Source: Cymbomonas tetramitiformis (taxonomy: Eukaryota; Chlorophyta; Pyramimonadophyceae; Pyramimonadales; Pyramimonadaceae). Taken from it: 30,621 nucleotides of DNA. This document shows, one piece after another, positions 27,264 to 30,621 of this stretch. Made by a program: the position numbers and the translations under genes. Numbering within the stretch: position 1 is the first letter of the stretch; each line of letters begins with the position of its first letter. Below the pieces are notes generated by a model, which saw only the letters and a list, made by a program, of their open reading frames with translations, was not told the origin of the DNA and ran no database searches. Location: NCBI GenBank assembly GCA_001247695.2, contig LGRX02029290.1, forward strand, positions 1 to 30,621. The letters run 5' to 3'.

Positions 27264-27974
27264 CTAATCGTGCAGGGATCCCGCCGACGGATCCGAATCG
27301 GTTGAGTCGTCCAAATGATGGCCCCATTCCGAATCTGTGTCCTCGTCAGCTATTTCAAGCTCAATCACACTATCGCAAGCCTCCCGATCGACACAGATGT
27401 AGCGGTGTGGCATATCAGTTTCTCGGTCATCATTGCAACGTTCAAGAACTGTCCTTCGAGAACCGCAATCATGGCAACAAGCCCAGGTGTATAAGCGAGC
27501 ATAAAATAGATTGCCATCTCCATCATAGGTAACTTGATTGCGAAACCAGCCGTTGTACCAGGCCCAATGGTGATCGACCAACCACCTACGCCGGAGTTCG
27601 GTTAAATCGCGATAGTGCATACCGCAAACCCAACGAGACCAGTTGCGAAAATAGGACGCCTCGCCGCGAAAGACATGTAAGTGCCTATAGCGAGACTGTC
27701 GAGCATATACATCGTCATCCTGCATTTCCACTGACCACACGTCAGGTCCACCAAAGTATATCGCAAGCGTTACAGGGAACACTGCCCGTCTTCTGACTTG
27801 ATTTGTGGTAAAGGGGTACGCAAAATAGCGCGGCGAACGTTCACGTGATTCAAGAGCCCACAGAAATCGCTCTTCCACCCACGCGTGCAAAAAGGATTCC
27901 TCGCGTGAACGGCGTCTTTCCCGGATGACGGGAAGAACGCATTCGAAAAGGAGATAGTGGCCGTGGGCTGTCAT
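27264..27974 (-). CDS. Gene E: 236-aa intact type member of the tandem family
   Basis: I chose ATG 27974 because it aligns with the starts of D and F; the frame upstream to 28019 is only leader sequence. Landmarks: CVLPVIRERRRSREESF (12-28), WVEERFLWALE (32-42), FPVTLAIYFGG (66-76), GEASYFRNWSRWVCGMHYRD (104-123), RRRWLVDHHWAWYNGWF (128-144), Cys167-x2-Cys170 and YICVDREAC (192-200), then an acidic Asp/Ser tail. The conserved Trp/Tyr core and CxxC pair suggest a folded zinc-binding protein. I know no named family with the WAWYNGW motif. Full-length, intronless and with a strong TATA box, it looks expressible. Confidence 0.8.
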   Translation of the reverse strand: MTAHGHYLLFECVLPVIRERRRSREESFLHAWVEERFLWALESRERSPRYFAYPFTTNQVRRRAVFPVTLAIYFGGPDVWSVEMQDDDVYARQSRYRHLHVFRGEASYFRNWSRWVCGMHYRDLTELRRRWLVDHHWAWYNGWFRNQVTYDGDGNLFYARLYTWACCHDCGSRRTVLERCNDDRETDMPHRYICVDREACDSVIELEIADEDTDSEWGHHLDDSTDSDPSAGSLHD

Positions 27975-27999
27975 CAGGCGGGTGGCTCTCAGAATGGTA

Positions 28000-28078
28000 G
28001 GAGGTGGCAGGGGTGGCACGATGTATGGTGAGCGAAAGCAAGAAATGAAGGCTGAGTAAGAGGTATTGAGCTTTTATA
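28000..28078 (-). promoter_or_regulatory. TATA/leader cassette of gene E
   Basis: TATAAAAG (28078-28071) is followed by CTCAATACCTCTTACTCAGC, CTTCATTTCTTGCTTTCGCT and CACCATACATCGTGCCACCC. It begins three bases after the TAA of gene F (28083-28081), so the 3' end of one gene must overlap the promoter of the next. TATA to ATG is 97 nt. Confidence 0.82.
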
Positions 28079-28080
28079 CC

Positions 28081-28676
28081 TTAGTCGGAGTCGGAGGACA
28101 GCAACTCTGGGATTTCGGTATCATCGGTATCCTGCCAGAACTCGCAACTCGCGCGGTCGACACATATGTATCGATGTGGGTAAGTCACTCGCATAACAAG
28201 GGAATCTGACCTTCCGCAATCATCGCAACAGGGCCGGTCGTATACACGAGCATAGACGAATTCGTTACCATCAGCGTCATAGTCAAGGAAGTTGCGAAAC
28301 CAACCGTTGCACCAGGCCCAATGGTGATCATATAACCATCGTCGGTGGAGTTCGTTAAAACTGCGATACAAATTCATACCGGAAATCCAACTAGTCCGAT
28401 TAAAGTAGGACGCCTCATTGACTCTTAAGCCGCCGACGTCGTCGTTCGCAATTCTCCGAGGATGAAAAAAAACCGCGCAAGTGTCACAGGAAACACAATG
28501 ATTTCTGAGGTAAACGTGCCAGGGATATCGGGGCATGTAATGCGTACTCGTGTTTCAAGGGCCCACAGAAATCGTTCTTCTACCCATGCGTGCAAAAAGC
28601 ATTCCTCGCGGGAACGGCGTCTTTCCCGGATGGCGGGAAGCACAAAACGGAAAAGGACAATGTAGTAGTCTGGCAT
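28081..28676 (-). pseudogene. Gene F: family member with a T8 frameshift
   Basis: ATG 28676 opens a frame with FVLPAIRERRRSREECF, WVEERFLWALE and FPVTLARFFF, matching gene E. At a run of eight T (28472-28465) the family signal moves to another frame: RVNEASYFNRTSWISGM, RRWLYDHHWAWCNGWF, CCDDCG, YICVDRASC, and an acidic end at TAA 28081. One inserted or deleted T explains it. Either this is a young pseudogene, a homopolymer sequencing error, or, less likely, slippage-decoded. The rest of the frame is undamaged, which favours a recent event. Confidence 0.75.
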
Positions 28677-28694
28677 CTGGGTGTGTCGCTCACC

Positions 28695-28765
28695 GGTAGG
28701 AGGTGGGGTCTATCGTGAGCGAAAGCGAGAAATGAATGCTGATGAAGATATAGGCAGGCTTTATA
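28695..28765 (-). promoter_or_regulatory. TATA/leader cassette of gene F
   Basis: TATAAAG (28765-28759) is followed by CCTGCCTATATCTTCATCAG and then the shared CATTTCTCGCTTTCGCTCAC and a CCACCTCCTACC block. It is more diverged than the others. TATA to ATG is about 83 nt. Confidence 0.7.
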
Positions 28766-28776
28766 ATGCGTGACAT

Positions 28777-29127
28777 TTTACAAACCAACGTAAGACATGT
28801 TACATAAAAAGTACAAATCTCACCCTACTATTGTCAAAAGGTCATCTCACAATGACACAACCTCGTTGCATATCGAAGTCTATGTGTTATTCTTATTGTT
28901 ATTATTCTACGTGTGCCTCTTCAAAGTAGCCAATGCACCGCGATGTGTGTGCGAGGAGCTTGGTGTCATCATCTGCGGGCACACAGAATTCACAGGTGGA
29001 TAAGAATTTGTGGCCAGGATGATAGCAAGGCAATCCTGCTCAAGAAAGAAAGAAACAAAGAAACAAAGAAACATATACCTGGTCATCAATCGAGATTGTC
29101 GGGGTGAAAATTCGGGTGACTCTGCAG
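28777..29127. other. Spacer without a recognisable gene
   Basis: Nothing coding is seen between gene F's promoter and the end of gene G. A short AAAGAAACAAAGAAACAAAG run lies near 29050-29070. This 350-bp gap contrasts with the 3-6 bp gaps elsewhere in the array. Confidence 0.4.
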
Positions 29128-29441
29128 TTATAACAGATGGCGGCCAAGGCGTGTCAGACGAAAACGGGGACGGATTGGTTCTAACTCCAAGGCTCGACGC
29201 CACACGGGGTCGTGCCTCTCATGAAAATGTTTATGCCATAAATCGTTCCATCGATTCTTGTCCTCCCAAATAGGCCTGTTATACTCCCTCATACACTCTG
29301 GGCATTCGCCGTTTCTCATTCTAGCAACTGAATCCCTTTGCGCTTGCCTTCTCCTATCGTACCTCGCACGGATGAAGGGCAGAACAATAAAAACAAAACA
29401 TGTTTCGGATCGACCGTCAGGTTGATTCGCTGAGCGTCCAT
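29128..29441 (-). pseudogene. Gene G: short family member, frameshifted near its start
   Basis: ATG 29441 gives MDAQRINLTVDPKHV, then the family-like stretch (FVFIVLPFIRARYDRRRQAQ) continues one base out of frame near 29,390, inside GTTTTGTTTTTATTG. The shifted frame runs through GECPECMREY, a CxxC like that of gene B, to TAA 29128. It lacks the WVEERFLWALE and WAWYNGW blocks, so it is a short B-like type or a degraded copy. The promoter cassette is intact, so it may still be transcribed. Confidence 0.55.
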
Positions 29442-29455
29442 GTTCTTGGAATGTT

Positions 29456-29524
29456 GGTAGGAGGTGGGTGGATGGTGAGCGTAAGCAAAAAATGAACAGG
29501 GATGCCGTGAAAGCAAGTTTTATA
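29456..29524 (-). promoter_or_regulatory. TATA/leader cassette of gene G
   Basis: TATAAAAC (29524-29517) is followed by the shared CATTTTTTGCTTACGCTCAC and CCACCCACCTCCTACC. TATA to ATG is 76 nt. This is the outermost copy of the cassette in the window. Confidence 0.72.
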
Positions 29525-29745
29525 TGACCATGCAGACATGTGGTGTTTGTTCCATCCATGTGATACGCGTTCCCAAGGATTCCTTGGGCGTCCGAACAAT
29601 CTGAGTGCAAGGAAAAAGAACTAGGTAAAATGAGTGCAAGGAAATCAAACGTGGTAATACCACGATAGTTCAACATTAGATATTCACAAAGAATATATAC
29701 TATTGTTTTACAACTTCTATATACAAGTTCATCGGACTGATCGAG
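29525..29745. other. Spacer between gene G promoter and gene H
   Basis: Non-coding, about 220 bp. It holds a palindrome CCCAAGGA-T-TCCTTGGG near 29572-29588 that is not of the TTCC-RRR-CG-YYY-GGAA type, and two AGTGCAAGGAAA copies. Confidence 0.4.
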
Positions 29746-30621
29746 TTATTCACACATCTGGTCGTCATCATCGGACAAGGACGACAAAGAGGCTTCCTCG
29801 TCCGAACTCTCACCCTCTTCAGCCTCCGCGTTCTCTTTATCCTCTTTATCCTCTTTATCCTCTTTATCCTCTAATGGCATGATTGCGTCGCGCAGTAAGA
29901 GTTTGGGTGTTCTATGCTCGGGCGGCTCAAAGCTCTTTGACATGTCGCTGGCGATGACTCGTTTGACCAACAAGTCATATTGCTCACCCGGGATCCATCG
30001 CTGTGTGCTTGCATTGATCTTTCGGCGCTCCTCTTCCGTGTCCCAGTCCCATGCTACTAATACTTCGCTTGGTGTATACGGCGCCACCTGCTTGGTACGT
30101 TGATGCAGCCGGAAACTTTCAGGTTTCGATGCCTTCTCCTTCGAACGCCGGGAGTCTGCATTCTGGGCCTCCTTTTGGGAGGCGCTCGTGAGCTTAAATG
30201 TACCACAAGTCAACCACCGCAAACATTTTTCTCCTGCACCAGAAAGAAGATAAAAGAGATATTAGATTGACATAAAACGTTGTGATGTTAAAAGCAGGTT
30301 GCGCGCGCAATCACATCAACAAACATTTCTCGCCTTTCTCATTTAGCAGCTGCTCTTGTACCTCACAAAGGTACAGATATCTCGACCATCCTCGGCTCCT
30401 TCCCAGAGCGATACGAAACGTGTATTCCGTCCGGGCAGTCTTCTCGGATTCGGGAGCAATCAACACAGCCATGCTACCTTTCTTCATCTTGCTGTAGCTC
30501 ACATCGTAGTCCGGGTCGTCAGTTTCTCCCAGAATGTATTGCGCAAGATGATCTCGAGCTCGTCTTCTAATGGTTTTTTTTGTGCCCCGATGTAGATAGG
30601 ACGAGGTACTGGGCGCACGTG
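29746..30621 (-). CDS. Gene H: 3' part of an acidic-tailed protein, runs off the window
   Basis: Exon 2 (30233-29746) is a clean frame: basic start (SASQKEAQNADSRRSKEKAS), WIPGEQYDLLVKRVIASDMS, then a (EDK)4 run from a 9-bp repeat and a Ser/Asp/Glu tail. Upstream, a frame open from the window edge to 30311 reads RRRARDHLAQYILGE, DDPDYDVSYSKMKKGSMAVL and RTEYTFRIALGRSRGWSRYL. Joining them needs a phase-1 intron. No GT donor gives it without a stop, but GAGAAAG|GCGAGA at 30333 with GTGCAG ending at 30234 does (100 nt, GC-AG). The overall style (basic/globular then acidic repeats) recalls the second element gene, but I see no shared motif. Function unknown. Confidence 0.55.

Noticed and set aside
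25286..29441. Integrated giant-virus segment as the source of the gene array
   Set aside because: Compact intronless genes with TATA boxes are suggestive, but no viral hallmark gene (capsid, polymerase, packaging ATPase) is present in the window, so I only mention the resemblance.

Overview
The window looks like a repeat-rich eukaryotic nuclear region. Evidence: spliceosomal introns (GTRAGT/GTGAGT to YAG) that bring exons into frame, TATA boxes upstream of short intronless genes, a Tnp2-type (CACTA, En/Spm) transposase and a CCHC zinc-knuckle Gag. A filamentous fungus, perhaps a basidiomycete, fits the short introns, TATA usage and element mix, but this is inference. No rRNA, functional tRNA, CRISPR array or bacterial operon is visible.

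Positions 1-13,680 hold one large decayed two-gene CACTA-like element. A minus-strand four-exon gene (2364-579) encodes a lysine- and acid-tailed protein of unknown function. A divergent plus-strand ten-exon gene (3791-12469) encodes the transposase. The ten exons sum to 3321 nt, a multiple of three, and are broken only by one in-frame TAA at 4664-4666. Both flanks and all nine transposase introns carry copies of a 16-18 bp palindrome, core TTCC-RRR-CG-YYY-GGAA, which is not seen in exons. Intron 4 is 3.5 kb long and holds a nested 667-bp inverted-repeat element with a 4-bp duplication, long hairpins and tRNA-like folds.

Positions 13,680-17,430 are the broken gag part of a retroelement on the minus strand, with no pol visible, so the CACTA element may have landed in it. 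Positions 17,800-19,780 form an element-like block with TTTTTTGTCGCA inverted ends and a 135-bp tandem array. Positions 19,973-21,946 are a region with 180-bp LTR-like direct repeats and short broken reading frames. Positions 21,950-25,280 are mostly non-coding and include a 27-bp minisatellite of about 15 units that is open in all six frames.

Positions 25,286-29,441 contain a tandem family of short intronless genes with CxxC motifs, most on the minus strand. Five share one TATA/5'-leader cassette. Where genes abut, the TATA box starts only 3-6 bp after the stop codon of the gene upstream. Two members are frameshifted, one survives only as a C-terminal stub and one is inverted. Positions 29,746-30,621 hold the 3' part of another acidic-tailed gene with an unusual intron. 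The two least familiar systems are the intron-borne palindrome family and the stop-TATA fused gene array.
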